Shown here: positions 17,192-24,924 of the stretch, one piece after another
Layout of the letters: the number at the start of each line of letters is the position of its first letter
Numbering within the stretch: the first letter of the stretch is position 1
Source of the DNA: Bradyrhizobium sp. NAS80.1
GTDB lineage: Bacteria; Pseudomonadota; Alphaproteobacteria; Rhizobiales; Xanthobacteraceae
Direction of reading: 5' to 3'
DNA length: 42,384 nucleotides
Assembly (NCBI RefSeq): GCF_001908205.1
Contig: NZ_LGHL01000082.1
Location: 1 to 42,384 of the forward strand
Notes under the pieces: generated by a model
Database searches by the model: none
What the model saw: the letters and a program-made list of their open reading frames with translations, nothing else
What the model was told of the DNA's origin: nothing
Position numbers and translations under genes: made by a program

Positions 17192-17903
17192 GACCGCGCT
17201 GCTCGAAATCAGGGATCTCCACGCCTGGTATGGCGCGAGCCATATCCTCCACGGCATCTCGCTCCACGTGAACCCCGGCGAGGTGGTCGCTCTCGTTGGC
17301 CGCAACGGTGCTGGCAAGACCACCACGCTTCGGGCGATGATGGGCCTGATGCCGAAGGCGACGGGCCACGTGCGGTTCGCGGGCAGCGAGCTCCTGGCGC
17401 TGCGCGCGCACCAGCGCTTTCACCTTGGCCTCGCCTACGTTCCTGAAGAGCGCCGCATCGTGTCTGGCCTTTCCGTGCGCGAGAATTTGCGGCTCGGCCT
17501 CGTCGCGACCGGCGGCGGTATCGATGAGCGCGGCGCGATCGACGAGATCGCCGAAACCTTTCCGCGCCTCAAGGAGCGGCTTGATCAGGAGGGCGTGACG
17601 CTCTCGGGTGGCGAGCAGCAGATGCTGGCGATCGCACGCGCACTGATCGCAAAGCCCAGGATGATCCTTCTCGACGAGCCCTCGGAAGGCATCATGCCCG
17701 TCCTGGTCGAGGAGATGGGTGTGCTGTTCCGCCGCCTGCGCGACGAAGGCAAGACCCTGCTTCTGGTCGAGCAGAATGTCGAATGGGCCCTGCGCCTTGC
17801 CGACCGCGCCGTAATCATCGACCAGGGCGAGGTGGTGCATCAGAGCAGCGCCGCAGCGCTGCTCGCGGACAAGGACATCCAGGAGCGCTACTGCGCAGTC
17901 TGA
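17184..17903 (+). CDS. Liv-type ABC transporter ATPase (LivF type)
   Basis: Second ATPase of 239 residues. Walker A is GRNGAGKTT (39-47), the signature is LSGGEQQ, and Walker B is ILLDEPSEG, the Ser-Glu-Gly after the box being typical of LivF. It is the last gene of the roughly 8.4-kb plus-strand operon beginning at 9539. Its stop lies only 7 bases from the stop of the convergent beta-lactamase gene, leaving no room for a separate terminator. Confidence 0.93.
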   Translation: MAETALLEIRDLHAWYGASHILHGISLHVNPGEVVALVGRNGAGKTTTLRAMMGLMPKATGHVRFAGSELLALRAHQRFHLGLAYVPEERRIVSGLSVRENLRLGLVATGGGIDERGAIDEIAETFPRLKERLDQEGVTLSGGEQQMLAIARALIAKPRMILLDEPSEGIMPVLVEEMGVLFRRLRDEGKTLLLVEQNVEWALRLADRAVIIDQGEVVHQSSAAALLADKDIQERYCAV

Positions 17904-17910
17904 GTCGCCG

Positions 17911-18795
17911 CTATTTCTTCTCGAGCGCCGCGGTCTGCTTGGCGAGCTGCTTGTCGAAGTCCTCGGACAGGCCGGTCGCGTAGGTCGCGAGCTCGCCCGG
18001 TTTGACGAACGGGTTCGGCGCGCCGTCCTTCATCTCTGCACGCTTGGTCTGCATGCCATAGACTTCCGGATGCGGCCCGAGCAGTACGTCGATCTTCATC
18101 GCCTTGGCCTTGGCGAAGGTCGCGCGGTAGTCGTCGACGATGCCGGCATAGGTCGGCTGCCCGACCAGCCGGTTCAGCGCCACCGTCCCGCTGCAGAAGA
18201 ACAGCACCTCGCGGTCCTGGCTGCCGTCGTTCACGGTCATCTCCCAGCTCGTGCAGCCCGGCGAATGGCCGGGCGTTGAATGCGCCGTCAGCGTCGTGTC
18301 GCCGAGTGTGACCTTGTCGCCTTCCTTTACCGCGCGATCGACCTTCACCGCGGGGAAGGCGAGATCGGCGTTCTTCTCGTCGCCGGGATAGTAACCGCCT
18401 TCGAGCAGCGGCTTGTCGCGCTCGCCGGCCATGAGCTGCGCACCGGTCTCCTTCTTGATCTCGGCGAAGCCGCCGGTGTGATCGAAATGCGCGTGCGTGT
18501 TGAGGATGATCTTGACGTCGGAGACCTTGAGGCCGAGCTTTGCGATGTTGTCCTTGATCATCCCGGTGGACTGCGGCAGCGCCGTATCCATCAGGATCAG
18601 GCCCTGTGAGGTCTTGATGACGTAGACGGCGATGCCGTCGGTGCCGACATAGTAGATGTTGCCAATGAGCTGGAACGGCTCGAACGGTGTGGTCCATTTC
18701 TTGGTGACCGCCGCCAGGAAATCCTTGATCGTCTGCGCCTGCGCTGCCGGCGCGAATAAAGCCAACGCGCACAGTGCTGCCGTGAGCTTTCTCAT
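17911..18795 (-). CDS. Subclass B3 metallo-beta-lactamase, BJP-1-like
   Basis: Periplasmic zinc enzyme of 294 residues that opens beta-lactam rings. A 20-residue signal peptide ends in AQA. The zinc motif HAHFDH (His101, His103, Asp105, His106) is intact, with a further zinc His in HSTPGHSPG and another in GPHPEVYG. The mature sequence agrees almost throughout with the B. diazoefficiens BJP-1 enzyme as I remember it, which reads HAHLDH at the zinc motif. GGGAGGAAAACG precedes the ATG at 18795; upstream open frame is not coding. It stands alone, convergent with the transporter operon and with no regulator such as ampR beside it, so it is probably a core-genome enzyme and not an acquired resistance gene. 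Confidence 0.9.
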   Translation of the reverse strand: MRKLTAALCALALFAPAAQAQTIKDFLAAVTKKWTTPFEPFQLIGNIYYVGTDGIAVYVIKTSQGLILMDTALPQSTGMIKDNIAKLGLKVSDVKIILNTHAHFDHTGGFAEIKKETGAQLMAGERDKPLLEGGYYPGDEKNADLAFPAVKVDRAVKEGDKVTLGDTTLTAHSTPGHSPGCTSWEMTVNDGSQDREVLFFCSGTVALNRLVGQPTYAGIVDDYRATFAKAKAMKIDVLLGPHPEVYGMQTKRAEMKDGAPNPFVKPGELATYATGLSEDFDKQLAKQTAALEKK

Positions 18796-18992
18796 CGTTT
18801 TCCTCCCGGGTGTTCTTGTCGTTTTGGTCGGGCGCGGCTGTCGCGTAGCGCGGCCGATGCGCAAGCTACGTCGTGGGAGGTAGGGCAGGCAACCGCCTCG
18901 TATCAGGAATATTTCGTTTGCCACCGCGGAATAACCGGGTGTCCCGACTGAACATGGCGGGTCGCATTGCAAACGCGAGCCGCGCTGGACGC

Positions 18993-19277
18993 CTAACGCC
19001 CGATCGTCACGCCGGCGGTCGAGCGCATGGCGTCCTTGAGGCTCGTTGCGTTCATGTCGTCGAGGACCTGCCGCGTCAGCACGGTGGTTTGTCCGGGGAT
19101 ATTGAGGATCGGCTCGCCGCGCGGGGAGGAGAGCCGATCGGCCTTGTAGGGCCCAGCCGGATCTGCGGCAGGAGCGGTCGGAGGTGCATGGCGTGACCGC
19201 TTGCCTGCTGCGGAGAAGGCTGGTTGTGAGATGCAGAGGGCGGCGATCACGACCAGTGGCAACGATCTTACGCGCAT
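18993..19277 (-). CDS. Small secreted protein with TonB-receptor plug fragment only
   Basis: Protein of 94 residues from the ATG at 19277 (102 if an upstream start at 19301 is used). A signal peptide (first 22 residues, ending AFSA) leads into a linker. The C-terminal part NIPGQTTVLTRQVLDDMNAT, SLKDAMRSTAGVTIG matches the first part of the plug domain of TonB-dependent siderophore receptors. It stops one residue later (TAG at 18993-18995), whereas full receptors run on for about 650 residues with a beta-barrel. I see no continuation of plug or barrel in any frame before the beta-lactamase gene. It is either a truncated receptor gene or a genuine plug-only secreted protein. Confidence 0.55.
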   Translation of the reverse strand: MRVRSLPLVVIAALCISQPAFSAAGKRSRHAPPTAPAADPAGPYKADRLSSPRGEPILNIPGQTTVLTRQVLDDMNATSLKDAMRSTAGVTIGR

Positions 19278-19339
19278 ACGCGATCTCCCATCCCGGGACA
19301 TCAGCCTAGCATGTCGTGATGGTGGTCGCAGGGGAAGGA

Positions 19340-20818
19340 TCAGGCGAGAGCGGCCCGACGTTCCCGCACGGACTCGCGGGCCCGGTCCTGGTTCCGCGGC
19401 TCGGCAAGCCGGGTGAAGCTGCGATGGCCAGCCTGCTCGGGCGCTTCAACGATGACGCCCTCGCAGACGATCTGCCCGCCCAGCATTCTGAATTCGAGCC
19501 TGTCGTAACGCGGCATCGTCTCGCCGGGCGCTGGCGGCAGCAACTCGCTGCGCCCCTGGATGTTCAGCGTCGCGTCGCCGGTGCCATGAAGCCGCGGATT
19601 CCACATCCGGATGCCCGTCTCGGCCCAGCGCTGCCGGATCAGCGTCGTGCGATCGGCGGGATCAGCGGCTCTCGTTGGAGTTTTCGGCGCCCGGCGGCGC
19701 GCTGGTGACGGAGGCACGACAACGGGGGCAGGCTCGCTTTTTGCCCCGGTGTCGGAAGAGACTATTGGAACTTCGTCCGCAGCGACGGCTTTGGCGGGTG
19801 AAGTACCCTCCGGCGGGACCGGCGCGATATCCGCGCCAACGCTGGGAGATGGATCGCTGGCGATGACGAGATCGGAGATACCAGCCGCCGGGATTTCAAC
19901 TTCGAGCGACGCCACGGGAGCGTCGTCGACGCTGACCGGCTCGGCCTCCGCGGTAACTTCCAGGGACGGCTCGCTGGCTACGACGAGATCGGGGATCTCA
20001 GTCGTCTGACTATCGGCTTCGACAAGCGCTATGGGAGCGTCGTCGATGCTGACCGGCTCGGCCTCCGCAGTAACTTCCGGGGACGACTCGTTGGCGACGA
20101 CAAGATCGGGGATCTCAGCCGCAGGGCTTTCGGCCTCGACGAGCGCTATGGGAGTGTCGTCGACGCTGACCGGCTCGGCCTCCGCGGTAACTTCCGGGGA
20201 CGACTCGTTGGCGACGACAAGATCGGGGATCTCAGCCGCCGGGCTTTCGGCCTCGACGAGCGCTACGGGAGCGTCGTCGACGCTGACCGGCTCGGCGTCT
20301 GCGGCAGCTTCCGGGGACGGCTCACTGGCGATGACAGAATCGGGGATCTCAGCCGCCGGGATTTCGGCTTCGACAAGCGCTATGGGAGCGTCGTCGATGC
20401 TGACCGGCTCGGCCTCCGCAGTAACTTCCGGGGACGGCTCGCTGGCGACGACAAGATCGGGGATCTCAGCCGCCGGACTTTCGGCCTCGGCGAGTGCTAC
20501 GGGAGCGTCGTCGACGCTGATCGGCTCGGCCTCCGCGGTAACTTCCGGGGATGGTTCGCTGGCGATGACAAGATCGAGGATCTCAGCCGCCGGGCTTTCG
20601 GCTTCGACGAGCGCGGCAGCGGCCTCTGCGCTGACTGGCTCGTCGTCCGCTGCAACTTCAGCGGACAGCTCGCTGGCGATGACGAGATCGGAAGATTCAG
20701 CTGCATGGCTCAAGGCGTCGGCAAGCGGAGCCGAGGAGTCGTCAGCGACGACCGGCTCAACGCCTGCGGCCTCGTCGGGGGGACGCATCGCTGCTGAAGA
20801 CATGATCGGCAAACTCAA
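19340..20818 (-). CDS. Acidic tandem-repeat protein, C-terminal part (downstream of frameshift)
   Basis: Open frame of 492 codons. Residues about 33-338 are an acidic Ala/Glu/Pro/Val repeat array of 39-residue units. After it come a basic proline-rich stretch (PSPARRRAPKTPTRA) and a C-terminal globular-looking domain (residues about 380-470, with RQRWAETGIRMWNPRLHG and LEFRMLGGQIVCEG). I recognise no family. The frame has no good start: the first possible codon is TTG at 20818, without a ribosome site. The acidic sequence upstream is in another frame, so this is probably the downstream part of one gene interrupted at the six-C run at 20777-20782. A role in the envelope or in protein binding is only a guess from composition. 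Confidence 0.6.
   Translation of the reverse strand: MSLPIMSSAAMRPPDEAAGVEPVVADDSSAPLADALSHAAESSDLVIASELSAEVAADDEPVSAEAAAALVEAESPAAEILDLVIASEPSPEVTAEAEPISVDDAPVALAEAESPAAEIPDLVVASEPSPEVTAEAEPVSIDDAPIALVEAEIPAAEIPDSVIASEPSPEAAADAEPVSVDDAPVALVEAESPAAEIPDLVVANESSPEVTAEAEPVSVDDTPIALVEAESPAAEIPDLVVANESSPEVTAEAEPVSIDDAPIALVEADSQTTEIPDLVVASEPSLEVTAEAEPVSVDDAPVASLEVEIPAAGISDLVIASDPSPSVGADIAPVPPEGTSPAKAVAADEVPIVSSDTGAKSEPAPVVVPPSPARRRAPKTPTRAADPADRTTLIRQRWAETGIRMWNPRLHGTGDATLNIQGRSELLPPAPGETMPRYDRLEFRMLGGQIVCEGVIVEAPEQAGHRSFTRLAEPRNQDRARESVRERRAALA
19805..20722 (-). repeat. Tandem repeat array, 117-bp (39-residue) units
   Basis: Six full in-phase units cover about 19904-20605, with a degenerate unit at each end (20606-20722 and 19805-19903). 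A typical unit reads EAESPAAEIPDLVVASEPSP then EVTAEAEPVSVDDAPVALV. Units differ at a few positions (ES/EI, VVAS/VVAN, SVDD/SIDD), and two neighbouring units share the variant NESSP, indicating recent duplication. The DNA units are similar enough for recombination to change copy number. The array keeps all three codon phases free of stops on the opposite strand for long stretches, which produces a spurious long antisense frame. Confidence 0.85.
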
Positions 20819-21191
20819 CCGGCTCGCTCTCGACCTCTACGGAAATCGAAGGCTCCTCGACCGCGACCGGATCAACGCTGGTCGGCGCCTCGCGAGACGA
20901 ATCCTCACCGGCGCTGATATCGGAGGGGGCGGCGGAGGGACTCTTCTCGGCGTCGGGAACAGCGGTCACATCGACCGCGACCGGAACCGCTGCCGCAACG
21001 TCGTGCGACTGGGCAGCGCCGATGTCGATGCTGGGAGAAGCCTCGGGGATGTCGACGATGGGAGCCTGCGGCTCATCCGCAGCGATCGGCGCACTGTTGA
21101 TGCTGCCGCTATGCGACAAAGGCCGAAATCGGGAGAACGCCCATTTCACCGCAGGGATGCGGCGCAGCAACGATATCAGTCTCGAAAGCAC
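20757..21191 (-). CDS. Acidic repeat protein, N-terminal part (upstream of frameshift)
   Basis: Open frame of 144 residues beginning at a GTG (21191; start uncertain). A basic amphipathic N-terminus (LSRLISLLRRIPAVKWAFSRFR) is followed by acidic Ala/Pro/Ser/Glu-rich sequence of the same style as the downstream repeat protein. It ends abruptly in a basic tail (ASPRRGRRR) right after six consecutive C residues on the coding strand. With five C residues the frame would run ...SSDASPDEAAGVEPVVADD straight into the repeat frame. I read both frames as one gene of about 616 codons interrupted by a single-base difference. Confidence 0.5.
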   Translation of the reverse strand: MLSRLISLLRRIPAVKWAFSRFRPLSHSGSINSAPIAADEPQAPIVDIPEASPSIDIGAAQSHDVAAAVPVAVDVTAVPDAEKSPSAAPSDISAGEDSSREAPTSVDPVAVEEPSISVEVESEPVEFADHVFSSDASPRRGRRR

Positions 21192-21392
21192 TGGGAGTTG
21201 TCCAAGAGGTACTCGGCGTGAGGCATTCGCTGATTCGCCAGCAATGCAAAAAACTGCCCGGCCGTCACACTGATGTCAATGTAAGTGAGACCAATTGTAG
21301 AACATCCTCACATCCATCGCGAGAGAGGCGCTGCAACCGTTGTCTCGCCGCTCGGATTTGTCCACAGATTGCGATGCCGGCGCTTGCGATGT

Positions 21393-21701
21393 TCATTCGA
21401 AATGCATCATTGCAAGCGGGTCTTCGTCGCGATCGGGAAGGTGCGTTGCCGGCGGAAGCGCGGTCGTCGCGTGCTCCGTGCTGCGAAGGCGCGGATGCGG
21501 CGCTGCGGCCTTGCGAACATGCGCGATAGGGATGGTGCTGACCGAAGCGGCTGCGCCGCACTCTGTTCGTCCATCGCGCCACACGCAGTCGACGCCTGGT
21601 AACGAAGTAATGGCAGCCGGTCCGGTCCATGCCTGAACCGGGCCGGCCATCGCCAGCGAAAGCACGAGCCGCAAGGCGGTGAAGATGGTAGTCCTTATCA
21701 T
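21393..21701 (-). CDS. Small predicted secreted protein of unknown function
   Basis: A 102-residue open frame from the ATG at 21701, preceded by GGAGG at ideal spacing. The first 23 residues form a signal peptide (MIRTTIFTALRLVLSLAMAG, ending VQA). The mature part has two cysteines (DCVWRDGRTEC), which could form a disulfide, followed by a low-complexity tail. The part up to about residue 60 looks protein-like. I recognise no family. Small exported proteins with this signal and ribosome-site layout also occur at 24248-24460. Confidence 0.5.
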   Translation of the reverse strand: MIRTTIFTALRLVLSLAMAGPVQAWTGPAAITSLPGVDCVWRDGRTECGAAASVSTIPIAHVRKAAAPHPRLRSTEHATTALPPATHLPDRDEDPLAMMHFE

Positions 21702-22078
21702 GAGAGCCTCCAGTGCGATCCAGTGAGGAGATCGCACCGTGCGCTCGATATTCCTGGCCGTTCCCGGAGTTCACGCGGGGTTCAAAGCACGTGAGACTGC
21801 CGTGAGGTATCGCCGCTCATTCGCGGGCGATGCGCTGCAACGATCCCTGACGAAGGTGGCTACCCGCATGCGACAGAGCGCCGCCGGGGAAGTTATCTTC
21901 CTGATGAGAGTCTCCCTGCGCTGTCTCTGGACAACCTGTCCGGGAAGATGGGGTTCCTGAGCGGCGGCCCGGCCAGGACCGCGGCGCAAGGGCATGCGCT
22001 GACCGAACGTCGGGGTTCCCTTCGCAGTACCAGCGAGGGTAGTTTCGAACACCCGACATCCGGTGTGAGGACAATGCA
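21702..22078. other. Intergenic region upstream of tupA
   Basis: About 380 bases between the small secreted protein gene and tupA, which are transcribed in opposite directions. It must hold the promoters of both. I find no convincing open frame, RNA gene or long inverted repeat, and no recognisable molybdate/tungstate riboswitch or ModE-like palindrome. Confidence 0.4.
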
Positions 22079-22888
22079 ATGAGGAAGCTTGCCGCCATCG
22101 CAGCGGTTCTGTTCTGGTCGGCATGCGCCTTCGCGCAGGATCGGGCCATCACCGTGGCATCGACGACGTCGACGGAGCAGTCGGGTCTGTTCGGCTACTT
22201 ACTGCCACTGTTCTCGAAGGCCGAGGGCATCAACGTGAAGGTCGTTGCCGTCGGCACCGGCCAGGCGCTGGACATCGGGCGGCGCGGCGATGCCGACGTG
22301 GTGTTCGTTCACGACAGGCCTGCCGAAGACAAGTTCATGTCGGAAGGGCAGGGCGTGAAACGCTTCGACGTCATGTACAACGACTTCGTCATCGTTGGCC
22401 CCAGAAGCGATCCCGCGAAGATCGCCGGCGGCAAGGATGTTGCCGAGGCGCTGCGCAAGATCGCGGCGGCGAAGGCTCCCTTCATCTCGCGCGGCGACAA
22501 GTCCGGTACACACGCAGCCGAGCTGAGATTGTGGAAAGAGGCCGGGGTCGACCCCGCTGCCGGCAAGGACACCTGGTATCGTGAGATCGGCCAGGGCATG
22601 GGTCCGGCGCTGAACATGGCCTCGTCCTCGAACGCCTATCTTCTGTCAGACCGGGGCACCTGGCTGTCGTTCAGGAATCGCGGCGAGCTCGCCGTCCTGA
22701 CTGAGGGCGACAAGCGGCTCTTCAACCAGTACGGTGTCATGCTGGTGAATCCGGCAAAGCATCCGAACGTAAAGGCGCAGGACGGGCAGGCCTTCATCGA
22801 CTGGCTCATCTCGCCGAAGGGCCAGGATGCGATCGCCGGTTACAAGGTCGGCGGCGAGCAGCTATTTTTCCCCAACGCGTCCCACTAG
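22079..22888 (+). CDS. tupA: Tungstate ABC transporter substrate-binding protein TupA
   Basis: Periplasmic oxyanion-binding protein of 269 residues. A 19-residue signal peptide (ending AFA) precedes ITVASTTSTEQSGLFGYLLP, the TupA hallmark with the TTST ligand loop. RGDKSGTHAAEL, another anion-contact loop, and TDRGTWL-like SDRGTWLSF near residue 190 also match. It captures tungstate with high affinity in known systems. It lies tail to tail with the permease gene tupB, overlapping its 3' end by 27 bases, so the two are not in one operon. No TupC ATPase is in the window. Confidence 0.9.
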   Translation: MRKLAAIAAVLFWSACAFAQDRAITVASTTSTEQSGLFGYLLPLFSKAEGINVKVVAVGTGQALDIGRRGDADVVFVHDRPAEDKFMSEGQGVKRFDVMYNDFVIVGPRSDPAKIAGGKDVAEALRKIAAAKAPFISRGDKSGTHAAELRLWKEAGVDPAAGKDTWYREIGQGMGPALNMASSSNAYLLSDRGTWLSFRNRGELAVLTEGDKRLFNQYGVMLVNPAKHPNVKAQDGQAFIDWLISPKGQDAIAGYKVGGEQLFFPNASH

Positions 22889-23560
22889 CAGGAAGGCGAC
22901 GGTCGACACGGCCACGCTGAGCGCGAGCAGGATCAGCCCGAGCCCTAGCGCGAGCGGCAGGTCGCCCTTGCTGGTCTCCAGCGCGATCGCGGTCGTCATC
23001 GTGCGCGTGAAGCCGCGGATGTTGCCGCCGACGATGATGATGGCGCCGACCTCGGCGATCGCGCGCCCGAAGGCTGCGAGAAACGCCGTCAGCAGCGATG
23101 TCCGGCCGAGCGCGAACAGGAGTGCCATGCTGCGCAGGACTGACAGTCCGTCGATCCGCGCCAGATCGCCATACTCCGCCCAGAGCAGACTTGCTGGCCG
23201 GTGCACCAGCGCCACCACGATCGGCGTCGCTAGCAGTGTCTGTGCAATCACCATGGCGGCCGGCGTGAACAGCAGTCCGGCCGATCCGAGCGGGCCGGAC
23301 CTCGATAGCAAGAGATAGAGCGCGAGCCCGACCACGACCGGGGGAAGACCGAGCAGCGCGTTGGTCAGGACGATGATCACCTGCCGCCCCTGGAAGCGGG
23401 TGATCGCGAGCAGCGCCCCGATCGGTGCGCCGATCAGGAGCGCAACGATGCTCGCGGTCAGGCTGACACGGACCGACAATGCCACGATGCCGAGAAGCTC
23501 CGCGTCGGCCCCGCCGATCAGCGTGAGAGCGGCGACGATGGATCGCGCGAAGTCGTTCAT
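22862..23560 (-). CDS. tupB: Tungstate ABC transporter permease TupB
   Basis: Inner-membrane permease of 232 residues with about five or six hydrophobic segments and the EAA-type loop (FGRAIAEVGAIIIVGGNIRG) typical of TupB/molybdate permeases. I chose the ATG at 23560, which overlaps the stop of the ArsC-family gene (ATGA); the longer open frame upstream is a shadow of that gene. Its 3' end overlaps tupA on the other strand by 27 bases. The partner ATPase must come from elsewhere in the genome. Confidence 0.88.
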   Translation of the reverse strand: MNDFARSIVAALTLIGGADAELLGIVALSVRVSLTASIVALLIGAPIGALLAITRFQGRQVIIVLTNALLGLPPVVVGLALYLLLSRSGPLGSAGLLFTPAAMVIAQTLLATPIVVALVHRPASLLWAEYGDLARIDGLSVLRSMALLFALGRTSLLTAFLAAFGRAIAEVGAIIIVGGNIRGFTRTMTTAIALETSKGDLPLALGLGLILLALSVAVSTVAFLLVGRVGEK

Positions 23561-23928
23561 CCGGCCTGACGCTGCTGCGCCGGCAACAGATCGAGCACCA
23601 GTTCGGAGGGGCGGCAGAGTCTGACGCCTTTCGGCGACACCACGATCGGACGGTTGATCAGGATCGGATGCGCTATCATCGCATCGAGCAGCTGATCGTC
23701 GGTCAGCGCCGCGTTGTCGAGCCCGAGCTCCGTATAGGGCGCCGCCTTTTCGCGAACCGCCTCGCGCACCGAGATTCCCATGCGCGCGATGAGCTGCTGC
23801 AGCAGCGCCCGTGACGGCGGCGTCTTCAGATATTCGATCACGTGCGGCTCGATGCCGGCGTTCCGGATCGTCGCAAGCGTGGTGCGCGAGGTGCCGCAAT
23901 CGGGATTGTGGTAGATGATCACGTCCAT
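23557..23928 (-). CDS. arsC: ArsC-family arsenate reductase (glutaredoxin type)
   Basis: Thioredoxin-fold protein of 123 residues. Near the N-terminus it has the catalytic Cys11 in HNPDCGTSRTTL. The downstream HPILINRP and LCRPSE segments supply the arginines that bind the oxyanion in the glutaredoxin-dependent ArsC family. It would reduce arsenate to arsenite using glutathione, although many members of this family have no proven arsenate role. The start at 23928 fits the family N-terminus. Its stop overlaps tupB by 4 bases and no arsenic efflux gene is nearby, which is unusual for an ars gene. Confidence 0.82.
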   Translation of the reverse strand: MDVIIYHNPDCGTSRTTLATIRNAGIEPHVIEYLKTPPSRALLQQLIARMGISVREAVREKAAPYTELGLDNAALTDDQLLDAMIAHPILINRPIVVSPKGVRLCRPSELVLDLLPAQQRQAG

Positions 23929-24247
23929 TGCAGAAGTCTCCGACCTCGACTGCCGTCTGACGACGTTGCTCGCGCCCGCTCGTCTAGACCGCCAGCGCCG
24001 CACCGACGATCTGTCTTTTCCATGTTTCAACGATTGTTGGAATAACAAAGGGTTGTCAATCGGATATCCTCGATCGACTGGCCGCCGCAGGGCTCGGCAC
24101 GTCTGCTCTGTTGTCCGCCGCCCCTATGCCTGTCGGGAAGCGGGTGGATGCAATTCACGCGTCGCGACATGGTCAGTCCATGCACAAACTCGATGAAATT
24201 GCCAAAGGCGGAGATGGGGTGCGGCCTGAGCTGAAGTCGCTTTGGCT
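23929..24247. other. Intergenic region, nothing recognised
   Basis: About 320 bases between the ArsC-family gene and a small secreted protein gene, both on the minus strand. It includes a TTGTTGGAATAACAA segment near 24033-24047 with weak dyad symmetry, which may belong to the promoter of the arsC-tupB unit. I see no coding frame with convincing composition. Confidence 0.35.
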
Positions 24248-24460
24248 CTACCCGCGACGCTGACGCGCGTAGCGCGGATTGACGCCGCAATGTGCCCGCG
24301 TGCCCGAGGCGGATGCCTTGCACTGGCTGTATGTCGAGAAGCTGCAATTGCCGGGATAGCCCCACTGATCCCCCTGCAGGCAATAGCGCTCCGCATGGGC
24401 GGAGCTTGCCCCGACGATGCATAGAATGACGAGAATGGTGCCGATCATGAGACGGGACAT
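24248..24460 (-). CDS. DUF3551 small secreted protein
   Basis: A 70-residue exported protein. A signal peptide covers the first 23 residues (ending AHA). The mature part RYCLQGDQWGYPGNCSFSTY, followed by QCKASASGTRAHCG, is the DUF3551 pattern common in Bradyrhizobium, with four cysteines (27, 39, 47, 58) probably forming two disulfides. Function is unknown for the family. GGAGG precedes the ATG at 24460 at good spacing; the longer frame upstream lacks the signal sequence at its start. Confidence 0.85.
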   Translation of the reverse strand: MSRLMIGTILVILCIVGASSAHAERYCLQGDQWGYPGNCSFSTYSQCKASASGTRAHCGVNPRYARQRRG

Positions 24461-24510
24461 GAAGCCTCCAGGTCGTTCTGTACTCTGCACTCGATGGGGC
24501 ATTGCTGGAC

Positions 24511-24702
24511 TCATTTCGCGATCGCCTCCATCGCGTCTAGCAGCGGCATCTCGCGGTTGTATTCGCAGAACCGCGAGAGCTCGTTGGAGTTCTGGTCGAG
24601 GGCTTCTGTGTCAACGCACATCAATCTCAGCGCACCCTTCGCGAGCGGTGCATCGTCCGATTGATCTAGATCAACGGCGGCCGAGACGTGCCGGGTGTCC
24701 AT
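24511..24702 (-). CDS. Possible small hypothetical protein
   Basis: A 63-residue open frame from the ATG at 24702, preceded by GAGGG four bases upstream. It is acidic and leucine-rich (LRLMCVDTEALDQNSNELSR) without signal peptide or recognised motif. It ends 50 bases before the DUF3551 gene on the same strand and could share its transcript. I list it because of the ribosome site and reasonable composition, but it may be chance. Confidence 0.3.
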   Translation of the reverse strand: MDTRHVSAAVDLDQSDDAPLAKGALRLMCVDTEALDQNSNELSRFCEYNREMPLLDAMEAIAK

Positions 24703-24924
24703 CCGTCCCTCAGCCGCGGTCCGGGCAGGACCCGTTACAAAAATCGAGGCAAATCGGTCAGACAGGGCGCCGTGCCCGAAAGGCAGCTTTATTCCCGCCA
24801 TGGATGCTTTAAGGAAAGGGCAGGATCGGGTCGCACCCGCCCGTTGGGGGTGCTAGATCCTGATGCAGGAACAATGGGGTCGGGCCGGTGCCGGCACGCC
24901 CGCAAGGATGAAGGATATGAAGCA

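Noticed and set aside
20031..21221. Long plus-strand open frame of 396 codons with Ser/Ala/Thr repeats
   Set aside because: It is the exact antisense of the 117-bp repeat array; the repeat keeps the opposite strand free of stops. The minus-strand reading has the acidic proline-rich composition, a basic N-terminus and a globular C-terminal domain.
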